Notes under the pieces: generated by a model | What the model was told of the DNA's origin: nothing | The model's database searches: none | Seen by the model: the letters and a program-made list of their open reading frames with translations, nothing else | Shown: positions 15,643 to 23,188 of the stretch, one piece after another | How the letters are laid out: each line of letters opens with the position of its first letter | Numbering within the stretch: the first letter of the stretch is position 1 | Program-made: the position numbers and the translations under genes | Assembly: GCA_013138965.1 (NCBI GenBank) | Contig: WTBT01000102.1 | Span: forward strand, 1-34,159 | Length of the DNA: 34,159 bases | Direction: 5' to 3' | Origin: Candidatus Aegiribacteria sp. | GTDB taxonomy: Bacteria > Fermentibacterota > Fermentibacteria > Fermentibacterales > JCC-6

Positions 15643-18021
15643 ATGGCTGTCAGCCCAATCAAACCAGAAGAACTTAAATGGAAATGCCCGTCGAAAGCTC
15701 TTGATTTCAAAACCACAGCGGACATCAAACCCACCGGAGAGATTGTAGGCCAGGAAAGGGCTATAAAAGCTATCAAACTTGGCCTTGAAATTCATTCAAT
15801 AGGGTACAACATGTTTGTAACGGGAGTATCCGGAACAGGGCGTGAGACAACCATAAAGAAAATTCTTGAAAGTATCGATACGACCACCGATGAACTGAGG
15901 GACATCATGTACGTTCGAAACATGGAGGATCCCAGAAACCCGATAGCACTCACTTTTCCTGCGGGAGACGGCGCCAGGTTCGTCGCAGCTGTTGAGGAAT
16001 GCATACAACTCCTCAAAAGCAACATTCCTGCGGTCCTCCAAAGTGAGAAGGCTGAAATGGAAAACAGGGCAATAAGGGCATCCTACCAGGATAGGAAAAA
16101 GGCTCTTATGGATACAGTCAAGAAGGAAGCTGCCGAAGCCGGCTTTTCCATAGTCAATGTACCCGCAGCGCCGGGGGAATTCAGGCCGGATGTTCTTCCC
16201 ATGATTAACGATGAAACGGTCACCTTTGACACACTGGAGGAAATGAAGGGCGAAGGGAAGCTTACACAGAAAGAGCTGAAGAAGTATACGAAGCTGCATG
16301 AAGAGCTTTTCAAAAAACTCACAAACGCCTTCAGAAAAACCCGCGATATGGAAATAGAGATCCAGATCAAGCTCGAGAAAATGTTCCGCAGGCTTGTGAA
16401 ACCTACAATATCGGGAATTGTTTCGATACTGAAGGAAATTGGCGATGATAAGGCAGACAAATGGGCTGATTCGATAGTAGAGATTATTCTGGAAAACCTC
16501 CAGGAATTTGCGGAGAGCTCGGAGAGCAAGGATCCATACGTTCTGTTTACACCGAATCTGATACTTGATAACTCGGGTAAAACCAAACGGCCGGTGGTGA
16601 TCGAGGAATTTCCCGATTCAATAAGCCTCTTCGGAAACATCGATCGAGTTGTCGTTGAGGGGAAACCCTACAGTGATCATACGATGATCAGACCCGGAGC
16701 CATACACAAGGCTGATGAAGGTTACCTTATCATGAACGCCCTGGATCTGGTAAGAGTACCGGAATTGTGGCTGAGACTTATTCAGACCCTCAGGAATCAG
16801 ACGACTGTAATAAGGAGTCATGATCCCATGGGTCTGTATCCGGTTCATCTCCATCCTGAACCGATTGATACCAATGCCAAGATTGTTCTTATCGGTTCTT
16901 CAAAACTCTATTACCTTCTTGCTTCCTACGAATCGGAATTCGGTCTTCTCTTCCGGATAAGAGCTGCTTTTGATTTTACCATGGAATCCACAGTTGGGAA
17001 TATCCGCGACTTCGCCAATGTTATCGCGGGGATCATCAAGGCTGAAGATCTGCTCCCCATGGATACGGGCGCGGTTGCAGCGGTTGTGGAAGAAAGTATC
17101 AGGCTGGCCGGCCTGCAGGACAGACTTTCTCTGGAATTTAACAGAGTCAGCGACTATCTCCGCCAGGCAAGCTACTTTGCCAGGCAGAGGAAAGATTCAA
17201 TCGTTACCGTTGACCATGTCAGGGAAGCGATACAGGAGAAAATTCACCGTTTGAATCTTGGCGAGACTTATGCCACCAGGCGAATAATCGATGACACAAT
17301 AATGGTGGATACTCAAGGAGAAAAAGTCGGACAGGTAAACGGACTTGCCGTGTATCAGGGTGTGGATTACTCCTTTGGGTTGCCGGCTAGAATATCCACA
17401 AGAGTTTCCGCCGGCAGAAAAGGATTGATAAATGTTGAGCGTGAATCTGACATGTCGGGAACTACGCATACGAAGGGAATGCTGATAATAGCAGGCTTCA
17501 TACAGGGCAAATTCGCGAGAGAGTATCCTCTTTCCCTCTCCGCCAGTGTCGTATTCGAGCAGAGTTACGGCGGAGTGGACGGGGACAGCGCATCGTCAAC
17601 GGAACTTTACGTTCTGCTCAGCGCACTCTCGGAGATTCCAATCAGGCAGGATCTTGCTGTAACCGGTTCGGTTAACCAGTTCGGAGAAATACAGGCCATA
17701 GGCGGGGTTAACGAAAAGGTGGAGGGCTTCTTTCGTGTATGCAGTGGAAAGGGATTAACGGGAACACAGGGAGTAATGATCCCGAAGTCTAACATGAAGG
17801 ATCTTCAGCTTCGCGATAACGTCATTGATGCTGTCAGAGAAGGGAGGTTCCACATTTATCCCATAGAGTTCATAGAGGATGGAGCGGAACTTCTCATGGG
17901 AACAAAGGCAGGAGAACTGATGTCTGATGGAACGTATCCTGCAGATACGATTTACGGAAAGGTTGACTGCAGGCTCAGACAGATGGCCGCAACACTGAGG
18001 GAATTCTCCTACCACGACTGA
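15643..18021 (+). CDS. Lon-related ATP-dependent protease (LonB-like, AAA plus S16)
   Basis: A 792-residue protease of the Lon-related group that lacks the classical Lon N-domain. Residues 10-75 hold a short N-terminal segment and Walker A (GVSGTGRETT, 61-70). A long helical insert follows (about 130-310, Lys/Glu rich). The AAA core then continues with NALDLVRVPELWLRL and an IGSSKLYYLL sensor block. The S16 protease domain is C-terminal, with catalytic Ser649 (GVDGDSAS) and Lys692 (GGVNEKVEG); their 43-residue spacing equals that of E. coli Lon. It degrades damaged or regulatory proteins in the cytosol. The frame opens at 15412, but the family begins near MAVSPIKPEELKWKCP, and the ATG at 15643 has GGGAAGGA upstream. 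It is monocistronic or leads into the pyruvyl transferase gene. Confidence 0.92.
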   Translation: MAVSPIKPEELKWKCPSKALDFKTTADIKPTGEIVGQERAIKAIKLGLEIHSIGYNMFVTGVSGTGRETTIKKILESIDTTTDELRDIMYVRNMEDPRNPIALTFPAGDGARFVAAVEECIQLLKSNIPAVLQSEKAEMENRAIRASYQDRKKALMDTVKKEAAEAGFSIVNVPAAPGEFRPDVLPMINDETVTFDTLEEMKGEGKLTQKELKKYTKLHEELFKKLTNAFRKTRDMEIEIQIKLEKMFRRLVKPTISGIVSILKEIGDDKADKWADSIVEIILENLQEFAESSESKDPYVLFTPNLILDNSGKTKRPVVIEEFPDSISLFGNIDRVVVEGKPYSDHTMIRPGAIHKADEGYLIMNALDLVRVPELWLRLIQTLRNQTTVIRSHDPMGLYPVHLHPEPIDTNAKIVLIGSSKLYYLLASYESEFGLLFRIRAAFDFTMESTVGNIRDFANVIAGIIKAEDLLPMDTGAVAAVVEESIRLAGLQDRLSLEFNRVSDYLRQASYFARQRKDSIVTVDHVREAIQEKIHRLNLGETYATRRIIDDTIMVDTQGEKVGQVNGLAVYQGVDYSFGLPARISTRVSAGRKGLINVERESDMSGTTHTKGMLIIAGFIQGKFAREYPLSLSASVVFEQSYGGVDGDSASSTELYVLLSALSEIPIRQDLAVTGSVNQFGEIQAIGGVNEKVEGFFRVCSGKGLTGTQGVMIPKSNMKDLQLRDNVIDAVREGRFHIYPIEFIEDGAELLMGTKAGELMSDGTYPADTIYGKVDCRLRQMAATLREFSYHD

Positions 18022-18106
18022 GATCGCCTTTTGAAGTGGGTTCGCACAGGGTTGAGATTCCATTTGGATCCGGAAGCTATTCTCTTGATGATATCAGTAA
18101 GGGCAT

Positions 18107-18145
18107 AATTGTCTGACCCTCCGGACAATTCAGTATATTCCTCTT
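18107..18145 (+). promoter_or_regulatory. promoter with inverted repeat, probably leaderless start
   Basis: A perfect 7-bp inverted repeat (AATTGTC at 18107-18113, GACAATT at 18124-18130, 10 nt apart) is followed by a good -10 box TATATT (18134-18139). A -35-like TTGTCT lies at 18109-18114 with a long 19-nt spacer. The -10 ends 6 nt before the ATG at 18146 and there is no Shine-Dalgarno, so transcription would begin at or next to the ATG. The repeat overlaps the promoter as an operator would. Confidence 0.5.
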
Positions 18146-19315
18146 ATGAAAAAAGTATTTTCTTCCTCCTGGGGGCAGCTGGAAAAAGGCGGTTCAAACG
18201 TTGGCGATGAGGCGATATTCGCCTCACAGGTCCGGGACATCTCTTCTCTTGACGGTATCCGGATAGGTGTGATGTCCGCTGTTCCGGAAAAAACGGAGAA
18301 GGTTTATGATGTGAAACCTTTCGATGTGTCGAAGGGCAAGCTCCGCGCAATGACCCGTGGTGTCAGGTGGTCCGATGTAGTGATAGTCGGTGGAGGGGAA
18401 CTGGCCCAGGACAGGTCATCACTTCTTTACACGCCCTTCAACCTGCACCCCATCAGACTTGCCAGACGTTACAACAAACCGGCTTTTGCCTGGTCAGTTG
18501 GAATCGGACAGGGGAATGAACTGGCAAGATGGACACCTGGCCAGCTCCGGAAATGGCTTGGGTACTGCAGCGGTGTTACTGTCCGGGACAGATCTTCCCT
18601 GGAAACACTCCTTGATCTCGGGCTGAATCCGGAAAAAGTCAGGCTTGCGTCAGATTCCACCTTCACCCTGGCAGGCGACTACGCGCAGCCCCACGGCACA
18701 TCTGAAATTCTTGGTGTAGCCGTAAGGAACGTATCCAACAGACAGGGAAATATTCTACCCCTTGAAATAAGAAAAAAACTCGGCTTTTACAGGGAACCGG
18801 ATGTCACCGGCATCAGAAGAGAATGGGCAAATCTTCTTGACAGGCACATCGATATTCATGGCGGGGAGATACGCTTCTTCCCCTTCCATACCGGAAGCCT
18901 TTCGAATTCAGATGATTTCGAGTGTGAAGCTGTTATGGCCATGATGAAGCACAGTGACCGTGCGACCGTAATCATGCCCACCGGCATCAGGAAATTTCTG
19001 ACAAGCATATCCGAATGCCGGGTAATCCTCACAGTCCCTCTTCACGGATCGATCCTTTCTGTAGTTACCGGCACGATTCCGATCGCCGTACCGTACGCCT
19101 CCAAGGGTTACAGATTCATGGAGGAGGCAGGTATCGCAGGCCTTGCGATCGACTCTTCTTCAGACAGCTGGGGCGAGGAATTAAGCGTATTACTCGAGAG
19201 AACCTGGGACACTTCCCAGAATATTCTGCAGGTTCTGGCCGAAAAGAGGAGTGAACTGGCTGAGAAATGCACCATGAACCTTGAACTTTTCAGGCAGACA
19301 TGCCTGCAGCCATAA
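18146..19315 (+). CDS. polysaccharide pyruvyl transferase family protein
   Basis: A 389-residue member of the polysaccharide pyruvyl transferase (CsaB/WcaK) family, which transfers pyruvate from PEP to a sugar of a cell-wall or exopolysaccharide. Seen: GGSNVGDEAIFASQ near 15, VIVGGGELAQD near 80, FAWSVGIGQG near 110, VTVRDRSSLETLLDLGL near 143, and the C-terminal LTVPLHGSILSVVTGTIPIAVPY with the conserved HG motif. The pyruvylated product could be the attachment point for surface-layer proteins with SLH-like domains, but no such protein is in the window. There is no Shine-Dalgarno at the ATG. nfo follows 7 nt after its stop. Confidence 0.88.
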   Translation: MKKVFSSSWGQLEKGGSNVGDEAIFASQVRDISSLDGIRIGVMSAVPEKTEKVYDVKPFDVSKGKLRAMTRGVRWSDVVIVGGGELAQDRSSLLYTPFNLHPIRLARRYNKPAFAWSVGIGQGNELARWTPGQLRKWLGYCSGVTVRDRSSLETLLDLGLNPEKVRLASDSTFTLAGDYAQPHGTSEILGVAVRNVSNRQGNILPLEIRKKLGFYREPDVTGIRREWANLLDRHIDIHGGEIRFFPFHTGSLSNSDDFECEAVMAMMKHSDRATVIMPTGIRKFLTSISECRVILTVPLHGSILSVVTGTIPIAVPYASKGYRFMEEAGIAGLAIDSSSDSWGEELSVLLERTWDTSQNILQVLAEKRSELAEKCTMNLELFRQTCLQP

Positions 19316-19322
19316 CTTCACC

Positions 19323-20138
19323 ATGATACCGGGAATTCACGCTTCCGTTAGGGGAGGGTTGGACAGGGCGCTTGATACACTCAATGAACTGGGGTTACCC
19401 TGTGGTCAGATATTCACATCAAACCAGCAGCAGTGGAAGGGTCGCGCTATCAAGGAAAGGGAGATTGAGAGGTACAGCGGCAGATCTGTCACAATTATCT
19501 CTCACGCTTCATACCTTATCAACCTCGCCTCAACGGACAGAAGGGTCGTAAAACTCTCCGTTCAAGCTCTGGAAGCCGAGCTGGAAAGAATGCATACACT
19601 TGAAATTGAATGGTGCGTTCTCCACCCGGGAGCCCATCTCGGCGCGGGTGAAGAAACAGGGATTGAAAAGATATCATCGATGGCTGGAAAGATACTGCTC
19701 AACTCGCCTGCGGATACGGGAATTCTCTACGAGAATACCGCTGGACAGGGAACAACTGTAGGGCATACCTTCTGGCAACTCGCACAATTGCTTGAACTTA
19801 CCGACATGCCTGCCCGGACCGGGATCTGTTTCGATACATGCCACGCCTTCGCTGCCGGTTACGACCTCTCTTCCTTCAGCGCTGTCCGGGAAACCATGAA
19901 TAGGTTCAACGATACTGTTGGAATTGAAAGAATTAAAGCCTTTCATATCAATGATTCAAAGAGAGAATGTGGAAGTCACATAGACCGTCATGCCGTTACA
20001 GGAGAAGGACTGATAGGTCTTGAACCCCTGCGATTCCTTGGGTCAATGTCCGAATTCAGAGAAATCCCCGGAATCGCTGAAACACCGGGAACGGACAGGG
20101 ACAGGGCACAGGATATACAAAAAGTACTCGAATTTTAA
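19323..20138 (+). CDS. nfo: endonuclease IV (AP endonuclease)
   Basis: A 271-residue TIM-barrel, trinuclear zinc AP endonuclease of base-excision repair, cutting 5' of abasic sites. Metal-binding and conserved blocks in order: GIHASVRGGL (4-13), SHASYLINLAS, LHPGAHLGAG, YENTAGQG, ICFDTCHAFAAGYDL, FHINDSKRECGSHIDRH and GIAETPG. The frame opens at a TTG at 19281 inside the upstream gene, but the family starts at the ATG at 19323. The last codons (20074-20138) have a diverged second copy at 24717-24782, see findings. Length is normal, so this copy is complete. Confidence 0.94.
   Translation: MIPGIHASVRGGLDRALDTLNELGLPCGQIFTSNQQQWKGRAIKEREIERYSGRSVTIISHASYLINLASTDRRVVKLSVQALEAELERMHTLEIEWCVLHPGAHLGAGEETGIEKISSMAGKILLNSPADTGILYENTAGQGTTVGHTFWQLAQLLELTDMPARTGICFDTCHAFAAGYDLSSFSAVRETMNRFNDTVGIERIKAFHINDSKRECGSHIDRHAVTGEGLIGLEPLRFLGSMSEFREIPGIAETPGTDRDRAQDIQKVLEF
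20088..20104 (+). repeat. left copy of 17-bp direct repeat in the nfo 3' end
   Basis: GGAACGGACAGGGACAG inside the last codons of nfo is repeated exactly at 24735-24751, 4.65 kb downstream. The two copies flank the restriction-remnant and glutamate decarboxylase block, so it may be an attachment-site core. Confidence 0.6.
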
Positions 20139-20173
20139 TATACATATTAGCAATATATTCACTGGGCACATAT

Positions 20174-20332
20174 ATGAAATTTAAGTTACTTGAAAGAGGG
20201 ATTGACGCATACTCCCGCTTTTCTTCCCAAGTGGACAATGTTGTTGAACTGATACTTCGAGCATATCAGAACAGTAATGATGAGAGCTACCGATCAAGGT
20301 GTCTTGATCTGGTAGACTTCCTGATGCAATGA
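20174..20332 (+). CDS. small ORF, 52 residues, possible gene tail
   Basis: An ATG frame at 20174 that ends in an ATGA overlap with the Fic remnant frame. The product (about 52 residues, ERGIDAYSRFSSQVDNVVEL and onward, ending CLDLVDFLMQ) looks like amphipathic helix and may be the C-terminal end of a larger lost protein. No family was recognised and no Shine-Dalgarno is seen. It lies in AT-rich sequence between nfo and the decayed defence genes. Probably non-functional. Confidence 0.25.
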   Translation: MKFKLLERGIDAYSRFSSQVDNVVELILRAYQNSNDESYRSRCLDLVDFLMQ

Positions 20333-20934
20333 GTGCATGGGAGAAATATATACATGCCGATTCGCTGGATCGCCTTGTTCAATTGGCTGTTCTCCATGCC
20401 GAATTCGAGGCTATACATCCATTTCTTGATGGTAATGGTAGACTTGGACGAATGCTTGTACCGTTGTTCATGGCTAAGACTGAACTACTATCTGCCCCCA
20501 TGTTTTACATTAGTGCCTATTTTGAACGAAATCGCGATGAGTATTATGAGCGGCTTCTTACTGTATCACGCGATGGAGATTGGACTCAGTGGGTAAGTTA
20601 TTTCCTGGAAGCAATAATCCAGCAGGCTGAGGAGAATCAAAGGAAAGCTGATGCTATCCTTGGTTTATATGAAAAGAGCAAAGCTGAATTCTCTAAGGTT
20701 ATTCATTCACAGTATAGCATTAATGCTTTAGACTTCATTTTCCAGAGACCGATTTTCCGATCACCGGATTTCATAAAGGATCCAGGAATACCTTCTCCTA
20801 CTGCAAGAAGAATACTGAAATTACTTAGAGATAATGGTACCCTTACGACAGTGCGACCTAGAAGTGGCCGGCGAGCGGGTATTTATGCTTTCTCGGAACT
20901 GCTTAATATTGCTGAAGGGAAGGATCTTTTTTAA
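20308..20934 (+). pseudogene. Fic-family protein, N-terminally truncated
   Basis: The last about 205 residues of a Fic (AMP-transferase) protein of the long, about 370-residue type with a C-terminal winged helix. The catalytic motif HPFLDGNGRLGR is intact at residues 30-41 counted from the ATG at 20329, and PTARRILKLLRDNGTL begins the winged helix. The family's N-terminal half, including the inhibitory region and the FVPP-type loop, is missing. Family-like residues (SGRLPDAM) continue upstream of the ATG until a TGA at 20305, which marks the break. Such Fic proteins are common passengers of type I restriction loci. The ATG at 20329 could still give a short protein, but loss of the N-terminus points to decay. 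Confidence 0.78.
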
Positions 20935-20948
20935 GTGAAATTTATGAA

Positions 20949-21028
20949 CAACAAAACTGGTTATTGCTCATTTTTCGCAAAATTTGATCAACAAACTAGT
21001 TTGTGTGTAATCTGTGAGCAACAAAACT
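20949..21028. promoter_or_regulatory. palindrome flanked by repeated half-sites, possible operator
   Basis: A perfect 14-bp palindrome ACAAACTAGTTTGT (20991-21004) sits between two copies of CAACAAAACT (20949-20958 and 21019-21028) in the same orientation; the palindrome's own left arm reads CAACAAACT (20989-20997). The region is AT-rich and otherwise empty (20935-21068). It resembles a regulator-binding cluster upstream of the former hsdR gene, perhaps for the lost regulator whose winged helix remains at 21418. Confidence 0.4.
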
Positions 21029-21068
21029 ATAGTGTTTTAATAGACAGTGAAATTAAATAAGTAAATTC

Positions 21069-21272
21069 GGATCAGAAAAGGATGCTGTTCAGATGCCCCT
21101 TATCCGGTATGCAGAAGAGATCGGTTGGACATATTTGCCGCCTTCCGAAGCTCTATCGCTTCGCCGGGGTGAAGGCGGCTTGTTATTCAATCGTATTCTG
21201 GAAGAAAAGCTGATTGAGTTGAATCCGGATTTGATTACATCAACCAATGTTAATGAAGTTATCCAGCGAAGA
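21069..21272 (+). pseudogene. hsdR: type I restriction enzyme R subunit, N-terminal fragment
   Basis: About 68 codons matching the start of a class of HsdR proteins: SEKDAVQMPLIRYAEEIGWT, then YLPPSEALSLRRGEGGLLF and ELNPDLITSTNVNEVIQR. The matching frame begins before the ATG at 21093. Homology stops at about 21272 and the frame then runs into unrelated sequence to a stop at 21305. The nuclease and helicase domains (normally some 900 residues) are gone. The fragment is joined out of frame to the tail of a peptidase gene, which shows a large internal deletion. Confidence 0.75.
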
Positions 21273-21411
21273 GGAAGATTTTCAGGAGTATGTCATCGTT
21301 CATGAATTATTGCATCTTCGTATCCCAAATCACGGAATACTCTTCAAGAATCTTATTTCTGTCTATATCCCAAACTGGGAAGAAATAGCCAATCGATCAG
21401 AAAGAGATTAA
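21271..21411 (+). pseudogene. M48/YgjP-like zinc metallopeptidase, C-terminal fragment
   Basis: A 46-codon tail in the +1 frame relative to the HsdR piece: EYVIVHELLHLRIPNHGILF followed by NLISVYIPNWEEIA and a TAA at 21409. HELLH is the zinc motif of the YgjP/DUF45 hydrolase family, which often sits beside hsdR in type I restriction loci. The N-terminal two thirds are missing and there is no start codon. Confidence 0.72.
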
Positions 21412-21417
21412 TAAATC

Positions 21418-21597
21418 CTTGAGTCTGATAGAACGTGTCATTTCATCTATGGCCTTCTGGAGAAAGCAGTATCAAAGATTCTCTTATACATCAACAAGTT
21501 TAATGATTCATATGCAACAGAGATTGCCAACCACTTCTCAATGAATCAGCAGACTGTTCAGTATCACATGGAAAAACTGGAAGCGCTGCCCTTCTGA
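21418..21597 (+). pseudogene. winged-helix regulator fragment
   Basis: Sixty codons without a start codon: LLEKAVSKILLYINKFNDSY, then ATEIANHFSMNQQTVQYHME and KLEALPF before a TGA. The pattern (helix, EIA..F, then a recognition helix Q.TVQYH..KLE) is that of ArsR/MarR-like winged helices found beside restriction or nucleotidyltransferase genes. It breaks off where the wing should follow. Likely a remnant of the same decayed cluster. Confidence 0.5.
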
Positions 21598-21634
21598 TTT
21601 CATTTTGGAACCCATTCGTGGAGTGGATGGGGGC

Positions 21635-21662
21635 TTGACCTGTATAACAGTACATTTATCAT
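21635..21662 (+). promoter_or_regulatory. putative sigma70-type promoter of the gadC-gadB operon
   Basis: TTGACC (21635-21640) and TATCAT (21657-21662) are separated by 16 nt, each one base or two from consensus. They lie about 70 nt upstream of the strong AAAGGAGGAA ribosome site of the antiporter gene. This places the promoter immediately after the decayed defence fragments. Confidence 0.5.
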
Positions 21663-21733
21663 TATCAAATTATTACTACGAAAGGATTGAATCATCCGAA
21701 ATTCTCCATAATCTCAAAGGAAAGGAGGAAACT

Positions 21734-23173
21734 ATGCCTGAATCTAAAGAGAAACGCACCTTGAGTGTTTTCGTTTTGGCGATGATGAATGTTGCCGTTG
21801 TCATGAGTCTTCGTGGGCTTCCGATGATGGCGAAGGAAGGTATGTCCATGATTTTCTACCTTCTTTTTGCGTCGATCCTGTTTCTTGTTCCGGTATCTCT
21901 CGTATCGGCAGAACTGGCAACCGGATGGCCCAGTAAAGGCGGAGTGTATGTTTGGGTAAAAGAAGCTTTTGGTTCAAAACTCGGTTTCACTGCTATCTGG
22001 CTTCAATGGATTCAGAATGTCATCTGGTATCCGACTGTTCTCGCCTTTGCCGCGGGGGCTCTGTCATATCTTTTCATGGATCAATCACTGGCAACCAACA
22101 AAATATTCAGTGTCGCTGTAATACTGATAGTTTATTGGGGCGCAACTCTTGTCAACCTTCGCGGCATGAAATCCGCTGGCTGGCTAACTACAACAGGCGT
22201 AATCGCCGGAACTCTACTGCCGGGTATTTTCATTATTCTACTGGGCATCATCTGGATATCAGGCGGAAATCCCCTGGCTTTCAAATCTGTGGGAGAAGCC
22301 AAATCCTTCCTTCCTGATTTTGGCAACCTTAACAGCCTTGCTTTTCTGGGCGGTATAGTTCTGCTTTTCGCGGGAATGGAAGTTGGTGCGGTTCATGTAA
22401 AGGAACTGAAAAATCCTAAGAAGCAGTTTCCTGCTGCTATTTTTATGGCGATGTTCATAATAATTGGTATTTTCACGCTGGGAGCATTTTCAATAGCGTC
22501 AGTTCTTCCCGCGGGCCAAATAAGCCTTACCGCCGGTATAATGCAGGGGCTGGATAATTTTCTTACGAAATTTGACATCCCATGGTTACTTCCGATTTTG
22601 GGATTTCTTATCGCTTTTGGAGCCATCGGTGGTGTAACTGCATGGATTGCGGGTCCGAGCAAAGGGCTTCTTGCCACAGCACAGGAGGGTGAGCTGCCTC
22701 CATTTCTTCAAAAAGTAAATAAGAACGGAATACAGGTACACATTCTTCTGATTCAGGGAGTAATCGTTACTCTTGTGTCACTTGTTTATCTCCTTATGCC
22801 CAATGTAAGCAGCGCTTTCTTCCTTCTGACTGCTCTTACTGCCTGCCTTTATCTGTTTATGTATATCCTTCTTTACGCGGCTGCCATCAAACTGCGTTTT
22901 TCAAAGCCGGAAGTACCGAGGTCTTTCAAAGTTCCGGGAGGAAACGCCGGCATGTGTATAATAGCCGGGATCGGCATGCTTGCCGTGCTGTTCGCTTTTA
23001 TTATCCTGTTCTTTCCGCCGAGTAACCTGCAGGTGGGAAGCCCTTTGTTCTATACACTCTTCATAGCTATAGGAGTAATAGTCTTTGTTTCTCTTCCTAT
23101 TATCATTAATCACTTCAAGAAACCCGGCTGGATGCCCGGCCAGGAACAGGAAACCGATTCGATAAGTAAATGA
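21734..23173 (+). CDS. gadC: APC-family glutamate:GABA antiporter
   Basis: A 479-residue, about 12-helix amino acid transporter of the APC superfamily, glutamate:GABA antiporter group. The N-terminus (LSVFVLAMMNVAVVMSLRGL) and the GGVYVWVKEAFG and FLGGIVLLFAGMEVGAVHVKELKNPKKQFPAA-type regions parallel E. coli GadC, although residues differ. It should exchange external glutamate for internal GABA across the cytoplasmic membrane. The frame opens at 21605, but AAAGGAGGAA at 21721-21730 fixes the ATG at 21734. The C-terminus (EQETDSISK) is shorter than the pH-gating plug of E. coli GadC, so acid gating may differ. The decarboxylase follows 15 nt downstream, which strongly supports substrate choice. 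Confidence 0.85.
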   Translation: MPESKEKRTLSVFVLAMMNVAVVMSLRGLPMMAKEGMSMIFYLLFASILFLVPVSLVSAELATGWPSKGGVYVWVKEAFGSKLGFTAIWLQWIQNVIWYPTVLAFAAGALSYLFMDQSLATNKIFSVAVILIVYWGATLVNLRGMKSAGWLTTTGVIAGTLLPGIFIILLGIIWISGGNPLAFKSVGEAKSFLPDFGNLNSLAFLGGIVLLFAGMEVGAVHVKELKNPKKQFPAAIFMAMFIIIGIFTLGAFSIASVLPAGQISLTAGIMQGLDNFLTKFDIPWLLPILGFLIAFGAIGGVTAWIAGPSKGLLATAQEGELPPFLQKVNKNGIQVHILLIQGVIVTLVSLVYLLMPNVSSAFFLLTALTACLYLFMYILLYAAAIKLRFSKPEVPRSFKVPGGNAGMCIIAGIGMLAVLFAFIILFFPPSNLQVGSPLFYTLFIAIGVIVFVSLPIIINHFKKPGWMPGQEQETDSISK

Positions 23174-23188
23174 GAAGGAGATAATAAG

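Noticed and set aside
20944-21060. 39-codon ATG frame after the Fic remnant
   Set aside because: Its apparent repeats (NNKT, DQQT, EQQN) come from the repeated DNA boxes; no ribosome site and no likeness to any family.
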